Positions 1-6,614 of a DNA stretch of 12,028 nucleotides are shown here, one piece after another (positions within the stretch are counted from its first letter, which is position 1; every line of letters starts with the position of its first letter). This DNA is from Acidobacteriota bacterium (GTDB taxonomy: Bacteria; Acidobacteriota; UBA6911; RPQK01). The notes under the pieces were generated by a model, which made no database searches, had not been told where the DNA came from, and saw only the letters and a list, made by a program, of their open reading frames with translations. The stretch covers positions 1 through 12,028 of the forward strand of contig RPQK01000143.1 in the NCBI GenBank assembly GCA_003819755.1, given 5' to 3'. Position numbers and translations under genes: made by a program.

Positions 1-1067
1 GAACTATCACGATCAACGTGGAAGAGGTACCGTGGGATCTCCTCTTTGAGACCGTCCTGAAGAGTCACGGCCTCGAGCGGACGATCGACGGCAACCTGGT
101 TCGCATCGCCACCAAGAAGACGCTGTCCGAAGAGGAGAAGAACACGCAGGCTCTAAAGCAGGCGGCCTTCCGGGCCACCGACACCGTCACGGTTACCACT
201 CCTCTGAACTACGCGGTCGCGGACACTCTCTCCAAAGCCTTGGAAAAACAGCTCACCACACGTGGTCGTATCGACATCGAACCAAGGACCAACACCCTGA
301 TTATCACGGACGTGCGGCCCAGCGTGGAGAGGCTGATGTCCCTGGTCAAGGCTCTCGACACCCCTGAGCCCCAAGTAGAAATTGAGTCACGAATCATTGA
401 GACGACTACGCAGTTCAGTCGCCGGCTTGGCGTTGAGTTTCTCTTCTTTGCCGGCAAAGACACCGACCGGGTCCGCGGCTGGGGCGCCTCTCTGGCGGGG
501 ATTGACCCGACAAAGGACAAACCCGGAATCGGCGGCGCTGAAATAGTCGTGGGACGAGTCCTCGATACCGTGATGCTCGATGCTTTCATCGAGGCTGGAG
601 AATCAATCGGGGACGTCAGGATCCTGTCAAAGCCGAAGGTCACGACCGTCGATGGCGCCGAAGCGACCATCGTTCAGGGCACCAAGATCCCAATCCCCGT
701 CATCCGTAACTTCCAGACCTCGGTCGAGTACCATGAAGCGGCTTTGCGGCTGCGTGTCACTCCCCGGATCACCGATGAAAAAACCGTTCAGCTGTTCTTG
801 AAGATCGACAACGACGTCGCCGACTTCAGCCGGACCGTCCTCGGCATTCCCACGATCCTGATCAGTCAGTCCCAGTCGGTTGTCCTGCTGCCCGATGGTG
901 GCACGACAATGATCGGTGGTATCTTTGTTGAAACCGATCGCAACAACGTGGACAAGGTTCCGGGGCTTGGAGACGTGCCGGTGGTTGGCAACCTCTTCAA
1001 GCGAACGAGCAAGAATCGTGAGACGCGAGAGATTTTGTTCCTGATCACCACGCGGATCAGAGGCTGA
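1..1067 (+). CDS. pilQ: Type IV pilus secretin PilQ, C-terminal part (5' end outside window)
   Basis: PilQ forms the outer-membrane ring through which type IV pili leave the cell. The reading frame is open from base 3, so the gene starts upstream, and the GTG at 18 is only an internal valine. The first visible residues (TITINVEEVPWDLLFETVL) match the STN/AMIN-linked segment that typically reads 'VPWDqaLd' in PilQ. An N1-type domain follows (about 170-400), with the typical RTNTLIITD run near 288-314. The secretin domain then starts at the VEIESRIIETT segment. The end carries the secretin signature VPGLGDVPVVGNLF (957-998) followed by a RETREILFLITTRI strand close to the C-terminus, as in the family. 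About 355 residues are present and the 3' end looks complete. A large hairpin follows the stop. pilMNOP would be expected upstream. The assignment is firm, and only the missing N-terminus is unknown. Confidence 0.95.
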   Translation, partial: TITINVEEVPWDLLFETVLKSHGLERTIDGNLVRIATKKTLSEEEKNTQALKQAAFRATDTVTVTTPLNYAVADTLSKALEKQLTTRGRIDIEPRTNTLIITDVRPSVERLMSLVKALDTPEPQVEIESRIIETTTQFSRRLGVEFLFFAGKDTDRVRGWGASLAGIDPTKDKPGIGGAEIVVGRVLDTVMLDAFIEAGESIGDVRILSKPKVTTVDGAEATIVQGTKIPIPVIRNFQTSVEYHEAALRLRVTPRITDEKTVQLFLKIDNDVADFSRTVLGIPTILISQSQSVVLLPDGGTTMIGGIFVETDRNNVDKVPGLGDVPVVGNLFKRTSKNRETREILFLITTRIRG

Positions 1068-1070
1068 GAA

Positions 1071-1180
1071 GGAAAAGCGGTCGGCGGCTGTTTATCCACG
1101 AATTACCCGAATTTCACGAACTAAGGCTTAGTTCGTGAAACTCGTGTATTCGTGGTGAACAGCCGCCGACCGCTTTTTCC
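1071..1180. repeat. Long palindromic hairpin element 1 (pilQ-peptidase gap)
   Basis: Two arms meet at base 1126. Bases 1073-1092 pair without mismatch with 1158-1177 (20 bp). Bases 1112-1125 pair perfectly with 1127-1140 (14 bp), and 1096-1103 pairs with 1148-1155. A few unpaired bases lie between these blocks. The inner right arm repeats a TTCGTG-like word at 1132, 1141 and 1149, giving a spacing of 8-9 bases. The GC-rich outer arm ends in an A-run on the left and a T-run on the right, so as RNA it could stop transcription after pilQ. Its size and repeat structure suggest an inserted hairpin element rather than a simple terminator. Confidence 0.85.
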
Positions 1181-1217
1181 GGAGAAACCAACGCATCTGA
1201 GTCAAACATCAAGATCC

Positions 1218-2312
1218 GTGACCACCAACGTCGCCCCACCGGCTCCCGACTTTCCGGGCCGTTTCCGCCGTTTCTGGCTGGAACTGGAAAAACGGGGTGC
1301 AGATGCGTTCCTGGTCAATCATGCCCCTAACCTCTTTTACCTGTTCAACGTTCGCCCCTCGGCCGGTTTTGCACTGTGCACCCGAGGGGAAGCGCTCCTG
1401 ATTCTAGATTCGCGGTACACCGAGCAAGCCGAAGCGGAGAGCGTCAACTGCCGCCTCCGGAAGGCCGAAAAGTCTCTGGAGGAAACGCTGCAGCAAGCGA
1501 TCAACGACGCGATCTCCCCGTCGGCCTCCGCCTTTCGCCTGGCGATCGAATCGCGCAACCTCTCCTTTTCGGCCGCACAACAGATCGCTGCCTGGAATAC
1601 TAAGAGCCAATTGATTCCTGGCGATGAGATCCTGGACAATCTCCGCATTAAAAAGGAGCCCTACGAGATCCGTGCGATGGAGGAGGCTTTTCGCATTGCT
1701 CAAACCGCCTTTGCAGAGATCAGCCGAGCGATCATTCCCGATACAACTGAGGTCGAAATAGCGGGGCTGTTTGAGCTCGAACTGCGCAGACTAGGGGCCG
1801 ACAAAGCCGCCTTCGATACCATCGTCGCTTCAGGCCCGCGATCTTCCCTGCCCCACGGGCGCGCCACCCGTCGGAGGATCAAAGAGGGAGAGCTGGTTCT
1901 CGTCGATTTCGGCGTCCAGGCCGCAGGCTACTGCAGCGATCTAACCCGCATCCACTTCCCGGCCGGCAGTTCCAAACCGCAGATTTTCGACATTGTGGCC
2001 GAAGCCCAACAGAAAGCGATTGCGGCCACGAAGCCTGGCGTCCTCACCTCGGCCGTCGATGCGGCCGCACGGGACCACATCAGGGAGAGTGGCTATGGTG
2101 ACTGCTTCGGCCACGGCACGGGCCATGGCCTCGGCCTGGAAGTCCACGAAGCTCCCCCCGTCTCGTGGCGATCGCCGCGCCCCTTGGAAGAGGGAATGGT
2201 GTTCACCATTGAGCCTGGCATCTACCTTCCTGGACGGCACGGCGTCCGGATAGAAGATGTCGTCGTCGTCACCGCAGACGGCTGCCGCCTGCTGTCGGAC
2301 CCGACTCGCTGA
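1218..2312 (+). CDS. M24B family metallopeptidase, Xaa-Pro aminopeptidase-like
   Basis: Cytoplasmic two-metal peptidase that removes N-terminal residues ahead of proline, or cleaves Xaa-Pro dipeptides. Counting from the GTG at 1218 gives 364 residues. The N-terminal half (about 10-140) is a creatinase/prolidase-type domain with the typical DAFLVNHAPNLFYLFN opening. The C-terminal pita-bread domain keeps every expected metal ligand: D230 and D241 (VDFG...CSDLTR), H303 in HGTGHGLG, E332 in FTIEPGIY and E346 in VRIEDVV. It also has the substrate histidine H213 in SSLPHG. The frame stays open upstream to a GTG at 1152, but that start lies inside hairpin element 1. I chose the GTG at 1218 because the family-like sequence begins just after it, although no strong ribosome site precedes either. 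The exact substrate (PepP versus PepQ type) cannot be told from sequence. It sits between pilQ and accB, as M24 peptidases do in several pil-acc regions. Confidence 0.9.
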   Translation: MTTNVAPPAPDFPGRFRRFWLELEKRGADAFLVNHAPNLFYLFNVRPSAGFALCTRGEALLILDSRYTEQAEAESVNCRLRKAEKSLEETLQQAINDAISPSASAFRLAIESRNLSFSAAQQIAAWNTKSQLIPGDEILDNLRIKKEPYEIRAMEEAFRIAQTAFAEISRAIIPDTTEVEIAGLFELELRRLGADKAAFDTIVASGPRSSLPHGRATRRRIKEGELVLVDFGVQAAGYCSDLTRIHFPAGSSKPQIFDIVAEAQQKAIAATKPGVLTSAVDAAARDHIRESGYGDCFGHGTGHGLGLEVHEAPPVSWRSPRPLEEGMVFTIEPGIYLPGRHGVRIEDVVVVTADGCRLLSDPTR

Positions 2313-2320
2313 TCGTTTTC

Positions 2321-2470
2321 TGAACGCGCCCCCGAGAGCCGGAGGAAAAGACCTCAAGGACCTCAAAGACTTCAAGGACTGTGAGATGACGAATTTGCTT
2401 AGTCCTTGGGGTCCTTGAGGTCTTTGGGGTCTTTGAGGTCTTTTCCTCCGGCCCTCGGGGGGCACGCTCA
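2321..2470. repeat. Long palindromic hairpin element 2 with 9-base units
   Basis: Bases 2338-2357 are the exact reverse complement of 2433-2452 (20 bp). Pairing continues outward to about 2321 and 2470 with few mismatches. The inner left arm is three units of GACCTCAAG type (9 bases each) plus GACT. The inner right arm, read in reverse complement, has four such units plus GACT, so the arms differ by one unit. The apparent loop is 2381-2400. It starts 8 bases after the peptidase stop codon. Transcribed, it would form a very stable stem. Confidence 0.85.
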
Positions 2471-2474
2471 AAAC

Positions 2475-2512
2475 GCCCGCTGGCGCGAGCGGCGCGAGCG
2501 AGCGGGCCTTTG
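2475..2512 (+). terminator. Possible terminator or small GC-rich hairpin before accB
   Basis: GCCCGCT at 2475-2481 pairs with AGCGGGC at 2501-2507, followed by CTTTG. The loop region contains GCGCGAGCG twice in tandem (about 2483-2500). The T-run is short, so termination is only possible. The -35 region proposed for accB begins at its downstream edge. Confidence 0.35.
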
Positions 2513-2538
2513 TGCGCCACCTGGGAAAATGGTATGCT
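2510..2538 (+). promoter_or_regulatory. Candidate extended -10 promoter for accB-accC-thiE
   Basis: TATGCT at 2533-2538 matches the sigma-70 -10 consensus at four of six positions and is preceded by TG one base upstream (TGGTATGCT), an extended -10 arrangement. A weak -35, TTGTGC at 2510-2515, lies 17 bases upstream. Transcription would start near 2545, giving a short leader that still contains the GGGGAAAG ribosome site at 2549-2556. This was judged by eye. Confidence 0.4.
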
Positions 2539-2559
2539 TCCATCCTTTGGGGAAAGTTG

Positions 2560-3012
2560 ATGGATCTGAAAGAGATTCGTGACCTGCTCGAGCTGATCGA
2601 CACGACGAGCGCCATTGAAGAGTTCGAGATGGAACAGGGCGACCTCCGTATTCGCATACGAAAAGCGACTGGTCACTCAGGTGATTCCTCGTCGCCCCAG
2701 CAGACCGGATCCTCCGCCCCCGGGACCGCTACGGCGCTCCCGGCCCCGAAGGCGGCGCCCGCAGAGCCGCCGCATGTTTTCAAGGCTCCGATCGTCGGCA
2801 CTTTCTACCTCACTCCGAAGCCCGACGCCGACCCCTTCGTGCGACCCGGAGACGCAGTGCACAAGGGAATGGTCGTCTGCATCATAGAGGCGATGAAGCT
2901 GTTTAATCAGATCGAATCGGATGTTGACGGAACCCTGGTACGGGTCCTGGTCGAGAACGGCCAGCCGGTGGAGTACGGAGAGCCGCTTTTTGAAATCCGG
3001 TTGAATTCCTGA
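2560..3012 (+). CDS. accB: Biotin carboxyl carrier protein of acetyl-CoA carboxylase
   Basis: AccB carries the biotin that shuttles CO2 from biotin carboxylase to the carboxyltransferase, in the first committed step of fatty acid synthesis in the cytoplasm. The protein is 150 residues, a normal length. Residues 1-36 form the short N-terminal helix region (MDLKEIRDLLELI). About 37-71 is a Pro/Ala/Ser/Gly-rich flexible linker. The biotinyl domain (about 73-148) includes the APIVGTFY opening and the EAMKLFN motif, with K113 as the biotin attachment lysine about 35 residues from the end. The ATG at 2560 was chosen because GGGGAAAG at 2549-2556 is a good ribosome site and family sequences begin MDLKEI. 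An in-frame GTG at 2512 would add 16 non-conserved residues. The accC start lies 6 bases after the stop. Confidence 0.96.
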   Translation: MDLKEIRDLLELIDTTSAIEEFEMEQGDLRIRIRKATGHSGDSSSPQQTGSSAPGTATALPAPKAAPAEPPHVFKAPIVGTFYLTPKPDADPFVRPGDAVHKGMVVCIIEAMKLFNQIESDVDGTLVRVLVENGQPVEYGEPLFEIRLNS

Positions 3013-3018
3013 CGCCTC

Positions 3019-4359
3019 ATGTTCCGAAAAATCCTCATCGCTAATCGGGGTGAAATCGCGTTGCGCGTGATCTGTGCGTGCAAGGAACTTAACATTCCGA
3101 CCGTCGCAGTGTACTCGGAGGCCGACCGGAATTCCCTGCACGTCAGGTTTGCCGACGAGGCCGTCTGCATCGGGCCGCCGCGCAGCAGCGAGAGTTATCT
3201 GAATATCCCGAGCATCATCAGCGCCGCGGAAGTGACCAATGTCGACGCCATCCACCCCGGTTACGGTTACCTGGCTGAGAGCGCGCATTTTTCCGAAGTC
3301 TGTGAGACTTGTGGAATCAAATTCATCGGCCCCAGCCCGGATTCCATGAGACTCATGGGCGATAAGGCAGCAGCGCGCAGGACCATGCGGGAGGCCGGGC
3401 TGCCGATTATTCCGGGAACGGATGTCCTGCAGGACAAAGACCCTCAGCTCGAGGCGAAGGCGGCGGCAATTGGGTATCCGGTACTCGTTAAAGCGGTCGC
3501 GGGCGGGGGTGGCCGCGGCATGCGGATCGTGCGCCGACCGGAGGATTTGCAGGATGCGTTATCAACAGCGCAGTCCGAGGCACTCGGCGCGTTCGGAAGT
3601 GGCGCCGTTTACATTGAGAAGTACCTGGAAAACCCACGGCATATCGAGCTGCAGATCCTGGCTGATGAACACGGGGGTGTGGTTCATCTCGGGGAACGCG
3701 ATTGCTCGATCCAGCGCCGCCATCAGAAGCTGGTGGAGGAATCCCCCAGTCCGGCGGTCAGCGAAGGCACTCGTCTTGAGCTCGGGGAGAAGGTCATTCA
3801 GGCTATCCGCAGGGTCAATTACTACAACGTGGGGACCGTGGAGTTTCTGTTTGACCAGCAGGGTAATTACTTCTTCATTGAGATGAATACCCGAGTCCAA
3901 GTCGAGCACCCGGTCACCGAAATGGTCACCGGAATCGACGTCGTCAAGGAACAGATCCGAGTTGCTGCCGGCGAAAAGCTGAGCGTGTCTCAGGGACAGA
4001 TCTCTTTTCGGGGACACAGCATTGAATGCCGGATAAACGCTGAATCCCCGATAACCTTCATTCCCTCGCCGGGCAGAATCACTGTTTTCCATCCGCCGGG
4101 CGGCCCGGGCATTCGCGTTGATTCGTGCGCCTACGCCGATTACGTGGTCTCTCCCCATTACGACTCCCTGATCGCCAAACTCATCGCTTACGGAAAAGAC
4201 CGCCGGGAAGCACTCGCCCGTCTGAACCGCGCCCTTGACATGTTTGCGGTTGAAGGCATTGAGACAACGATCCCGTTGCACAAGAAGATCATCAACCACC
4301 CGGACTTCATCACCGGCAAATTCGGCACGGGCTTCTTGGACCAACTGCCGGCGATTTGA
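3019..4359 (+). CDS. accC: Acetyl-CoA carboxylase, biotin carboxylase subunit
   Basis: AccC uses ATP and bicarbonate to carboxylate the biotin on AccB. It is 446 residues long, essentially the same as the E. coli enzyme. The N-terminal domain opens with FRKILIANRGEIALRVI. The ATP-grasp glycine loop is AVAGGGGRGMRIV (about 158-170). The metal and substrate-binding segment reads EMNTRVQVEHPVTEMVTGID, with the catalytic-site glutamate, asparagine and arginine in place. The C-terminal domain has ECRINAE and the PSPGRIT segment. No extra biotin or carboxyltransferase domain is fused, so it is the single-subunit bacterial type rather than a pyruvate or propionyl carboxylase fusion. It lies 6 bases behind accB and 6 bases ahead of thiE, so it is almost certainly cotranscribed with both. 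Confidence 0.97.
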   Translation: MFRKILIANRGEIALRVICACKELNIPTVAVYSEADRNSLHVRFADEAVCIGPPRSSESYLNIPSIISAAEVTNVDAIHPGYGYLAESAHFSEVCETCGIKFIGPSPDSMRLMGDKAAARRTMREAGLPIIPGTDVLQDKDPQLEAKAAAIGYPVLVKAVAGGGGRGMRIVRRPEDLQDALSTAQSEALGAFGSGAVYIEKYLENPRHIELQILADEHGGVVHLGERDCSIQRRHQKLVEESPSPAVSEGTRLELGEKVIQAIRRVNYYNVGTVEFLFDQQGNYFFIEMNTRVQVEHPVTEMVTGIDVVKEQIRVAAGEKLSVSQGQISFRGHSIECRINAESPITFIPSPGRITVFHPPGGPGIRVDSCAYADYVVSPHYDSLIAKLIAYGKDRREALARLNRALDMFAVEGIETTIPLHKKIINHPDFITGKFGTGFLDQLPAI

Positions 4360-4365
4360 GGCAGA

Positions 4366-5007
4366 ATGCAGTCGCATTTTTTGGATCCGCTCTACCCGTT
4401 GACTCACCGGCCGAACAAGGCGGGCGTGAGTCATGCGAGGCTGGCTGAATACTTCCTCCAGGGCGGCTCGCGGTTTTTTCAGATACGGGCCAAGAACCTG
4501 TCCGACCGGGCTTTGCACCGCGATCTGTTGCTCGTGTCGGCCGCCTGCCTCAAACATGGAGCCCGGTTTGTCGTCAATGACCGGCCCGACCAGGGGCTGG
4601 CAGCGTCGGCCTCGGGAGTTCACTTGGGGCAGGACGACCTGCCCGTCGCCGCTGCCCGCCGCGTGCTTGGCCCCAGCGCCATCATTGGATTGTCGACCCA
4701 TACCGAAGAGCAGTTCCTTCAGGCGCTCGAAGAGGATATCGATTACGTGGCCATCGGACCAATTTTCGAGACCGCCACAAAACCCGGTGAGAACCGACCC
4801 GTCGGGTGCTCGATGCTCGCCCGGCTGGCCGGGAAAACTCAGCTCCCGGTCGTCGCGATCGGCGGGATAACACTGGCTAACGTGGAACAGGTCTGGGGAG
4901 CGGGAGCCACCTCCGCAGCTGTGATCTCCGACATTGTCGGTTGCCAGGATCCAGCGGGCAGAGTCAGCCAGTATTTGGAGTTGGCCGCGAAGGTAAAAAA
5001 GGATTGA
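4366..5007 (+). CDS. thiE: Thiamine phosphate synthase
   Basis: ThiE joins hydroxymethylpyrimidine diphosphate and hydroxyethylthiazole phosphate to make thiamine phosphate. The protein is 213 residues, normal for this TIM-barrel family. Visible family motifs are Q39-x-R41-x-K43 (FFQIRAKNL), the diphosphate and metal-binding N71-D72 (FVVNDRPD), GVHLGQDDLPV (84-94), IIGLSTHT, DYVAIGPIFETATKPG and the phosphate-binding VVAIGGI near the end. The start is supported by GAGG at 4358-4361, which overlaps the accC stop codon. It is not beside other thi genes in this window. Its place behind accC implies cotranscription with lipid synthesis genes rather than with a thiamine operon. I saw no TPP riboswitch upstream. 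The stop is followed closely by hairpin element 3. Confidence 0.93.
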   Translation: MQSHFLDPLYPLTHRPNKAGVSHARLAEYFLQGGSRFFQIRAKNLSDRALHRDLLLVSAACLKHGARFVVNDRPDQGLAASASGVHLGQDDLPVAAARRVLGPSAIIGLSTHTEEQFLQALEEDIDYVAIGPIFETATKPGENRPVGCSMLARLAGKTQLPVVAIGGITLANVEQVWGAGATSAAVISDIVGCQDPAGRVSQYLELAAKVKKD

Positions 5008-5015
5008 GCAAGTCG

Positions 5016-5148
5016 CAGTCGGCCGGCCGCTTTCTTACGGACAACCACGGACTGACACGGACAAGGCATGTCAGTCCTGCCCCTGTCCGTGTTCATCCGT
5101 GTTCGTCCGTGTCAGTCCGTGGTAGTTCGTAAGAAAGCGGCCGGACTG
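5016..5148. repeat. Long palindromic hairpin element 3 with 10-base units
   Basis: Bases 5023-5039 pair perfectly with 5128-5144 (17 bp), and 5045-5062 pair perfectly with 5105-5122 (18 bp). CAGTC at 5016-5020 matches GACTG at 5144-5148. The right arm holds four consecutive 10-base units of NTCCGTGTTC type (about 5085-5122), while the left arm has only two, again an excess on the right. An alternative stem is possible: GGACTGACA at 5049-5057 can pair with TGTCAGTCC at 5069-5077 instead of with 5112-5120. The element separates thiE from the next gene. Confidence 0.85.
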
Positions 5149-5175
5149 ACGCCGAAGATCCGGTTTGTAATCGCC

Positions 5176-5766
5176 ATGAACGTAATCCTATTTGAAACAG
5201 TCACGGGCCATTTGCATCCCGTCCTGGAGAGGATAGAGTCGAACAGCCCGACATGGGAAGGGAAGACCGGGTACTGGAACAGGATCAAGCAAAAGCTGCA
5301 CGCCGGCTATCAGAAGTTGGCAGAGAGACTCCACCACGAGGAACTGTTCTGCGCCAACCTTAGGCATGCAAATCATTTACAGGTAGTTCACAGGAGCGCC
5401 GATACCCCGGAGGCCGTGGAGAAAAAATTACGACAATTTCTGAGATTGGGTTATAGTAAGCACGCCCGGTGGTTCTGGGTCGATGCTGTGCTTGCCTTTT
5501 TTGGGATGTTTCTGATGTTCTTGCCAGGTCCGAACATCTTCTTCTTCTATCCGGCAATTCGGTCCTTTGGACACCACCAGGCACGCAAGGGCGCCAGAAA
5601 CGGGCTGGGTATTTCGGATATCGCCTTCCGGCCCGACCCGCTGGTAGACCTGGTTCAAGCGAATTTGCATGATTTGAATTCGATCGCCGGCGCCATGAAG
5701 GAGCTCGAGAACAGGTACAAGGTGGACGATCTCGAGGCGGCGCTGGGGCAACTTGGGGAAAAATGA
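5176..5766 (+). CDS. Small membrane protein with PGPN motif, possibly Mit_KHE1-like (K+-H+ exchange-related)
   Basis: The protein has 196 residues from the ATG at 5176. It has a charged N-terminal half (about 1-98, with predicted helices around 36-60), one strongly hydrophobic segment at about 99-130 that contains FLPGPNIFFFYPAIRS, and a charged C-terminal tail (about 131-196). The PGPN-aromatic-Y-x-x-x-R pattern recalls the 'mitochondrial K+-H+ exchange-related' family, in which a hydrophobic stretch carries a conserved Pro-Asn pair. That match is from memory and unproven, and no transport activity can be claimed. The frame is open further upstream to 5068, but that ATG lies within hairpin element 3. 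Position 5176 gives a plausible MNVILFE start, although no strong ribosome site is visible. Its stop overlaps the Crp-type gene by 4 bases (ATGA), so the two are probably translated together. Confidence 0.75.
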   Translation: MNVILFETVTGHLHPVLERIESNSPTWEGKTGYWNRIKQKLHAGYQKLAERLHHEELFCANLRHANHLQVVHRSADTPEAVEKKLRQFLRLGYSKHARWFWVDAVLAFFGMFLMFLPGPNIFFFYPAIRSFGHHQARKGARNGLGISDIAFRPDPLVDLVQANLHDLNSIAGAMKELENRYKVDDLEAALGQLGEK

Positions 5767-6458
5767 AAGTCGATATTGCATTTCTGCGGAACGTAGCCCT
5801 GTTTGCCGATCTCTCTGAGGAGGAGATGACCGCAGTCTCCGAAATGTTTCGGGAGCACAAGTACAAGAGGAACGAGATCATCTTTTTCGAGGAAGACACC
5901 GGCAAGTACATGTACATCGTGAAGGACGGGCGGGTCAAAGTCTCTCGACTGCTTCCGAGCGGCAAGGAGATGATCCTGACTTTCCATGAGGGCGGCGAGT
6001 ACTTCGGCGAGATGTCGTTCCTTGACGGCGGAACCACCCCGGCCACCGTCACCGCCGTCGTCCCGACTTCCATCCTTTCGATGGGGGGCCGGGAATTTTC
6101 TATTCTCCTCGGCAACTCCAAGATCAACATGGCTTTGATCAAAGTCTTGTGCGCCCGCTGCCGCGAGGCTTGGGCGCAGATCGAGGTCCTGACGTTCCAC
6201 AACGCCGACGCCCGAATACGCACCGCCCTTTATCAGCTGTGCCAGAAACGAGGGGTGCAAACCGATAACGGGATAATGATCAGTATCCACCTCACTCACA
6301 AGGAGCTCGCCGACATCACCGGGATTTCACGGGAAACAGCCACTCGAGTTCTAAACACGTTGCAGAGCGAGAACATCCTCCGGGTGGAGACGCGTCATTT
6401 TGTGGTTTCCGACCCCGAGAAACTGGTCGACTCGCTGCTCTTCAGCGAAACCGCCTGA
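5763..6458 (+). CDS. Crp/Fnr-family transcription regulator
   Basis: The protein has 231 residues, normal for the family. Residues about 8-120 form a cyclic-nucleotide-binding-type beta barrel, with GGEYFGEMSFLDGG at 77-90. A dimer helix (about 121-146) leads to a winged helix-turn-helix, with LTHKELADITGISRETATRVL at 177-197. The recognition helix has R190, E191 and R195, the same pattern as the R180, E181 and R185 that read GTGA in E. coli CRP, so a TGTGA-type site is expected. In the phosphate-binding cassette the usual R-S is T92-P93, so the arginine that normally contacts cAMP phosphate is missing. No Cys-rich N-terminus is present, so it is not an FNR-type Fe-S sensor. The start overlaps the previous gene's stop and is preceded by GGGG at 5755-5758. 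TGTGA-type operators lie ahead of the downstream pilin genes (6554, 9827 and 9876), which makes them likely targets. Confidence 0.93.
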   Translation: MKVDIAFLRNVALFADLSEEEMTAVSEMFREHKYKRNEIIFFEEDTGKYMYIVKDGRVKVSRLLPSGKEMILTFHEGGEYFGEMSFLDGGTTPATVTAVVPTSILSMGGREFSILLGNSKINMALIKVLCARCREAWAQIEVLTFHNADARIRTALYQLCQKRGVQTDNGIMISIHLTHKELADITGISRETATRVLNTLQSENILRVETRHFVVSDPEKLVDSLLFSETA

Positions 6459-6495
6459 CCCACGCCTGGTCCCGGAACTGCCGCAGAGGGTCCAC

Positions 6496-6523
6496 CCCGA
6501 TTCCAGGTACTCGGATCGGGTTT
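6496..6523 (+). terminator. Weak stem-loop after the crp-type gene
   Basis: CCCGAT at 6496-6501 pairs with ATCGGG at 6515-6520, extended inward by CC:GG across a bulge and followed by only three T. It may help separate the regulator transcript from the fimT promoter just downstream, but it is a poor intrinsic terminator. Confidence 0.25.
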
Positions 6524-6553
6524 CAGTCCAGCCAAATGGGACGATCATCGGAC

Positions 6554-6569
6554 CGTGACAGATCTCACA
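6554..6569. promoter_or_regulatory. CRP-type operator 1, ahead of the fimT-like gene
   Basis: CGTGACAGATCTCACA matches TGTGA-N6-TCACA at nine of ten defined positions, differing only in the first T. Its centre (6561.5) is 29.5 bases upstream of the first base of the -10-like TATTGT at 6591. This places it at -41.5 if transcription starts near 6603. It lies in the intergenic gap directly after the Crp-type gene, whose recognition helix predicts this half-site. Confidence 0.65.
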
Positions 6570-6590
6570 TAACTGTTTGACAGGCTGGAG

Positions 6591-6596
6591 TATTGT
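6591..6596 (+). promoter_or_regulatory. -10-like element of a predicted class II CRP promoter for the minor pilin operon
   Basis: TATTGT matches TATAAT at four of six positions. No -35 is found 17 bases upstream, where operator 1 overlaps. That is the usual layout of an activator-dependent class II promoter. A start near 6603 would leave about 12 bases of leader containing the purine-rich GGGGGAAGAAGA ribosome site just before the ATG at 6615. Confidence 0.45.
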
Positions 6597-6614
6597 AGGC
6601 GCGGGGGAAGAAGA

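Noticed and set aside
1152..1217. Upstream GTG start for the M24 peptidase
   Set aside because: It lies in the right arm of hairpin element 1 and would add 22 residues without family resemblance.
2351..2440. CRISPR-like short repeats
   Set aside because: Units are 9 bases with no spacers and form the arms of a palindrome; no cas genes are present.
3562..4701. Long antisense open frame (379 codons) opposite accC and thiE
   Set aside because: It lies wholly opposite two well-conserved genes, resembles no family, and is explained by high GC codon bias.
5068..5175. Upstream ATG giving a 232-residue membrane protein
   Set aside because: The extra 36 residues translate the repeat units of hairpin element 3 and are not protein-like.
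6577..6582. Perfect TTGACA as a -35 element before fimT
   Set aside because: Only 8 bases separate it from the TATTGT -10 candidate, and nothing resembling a -10 lies 16-18 bases downstream (GC-rich there). The CRP-type layout fits better.
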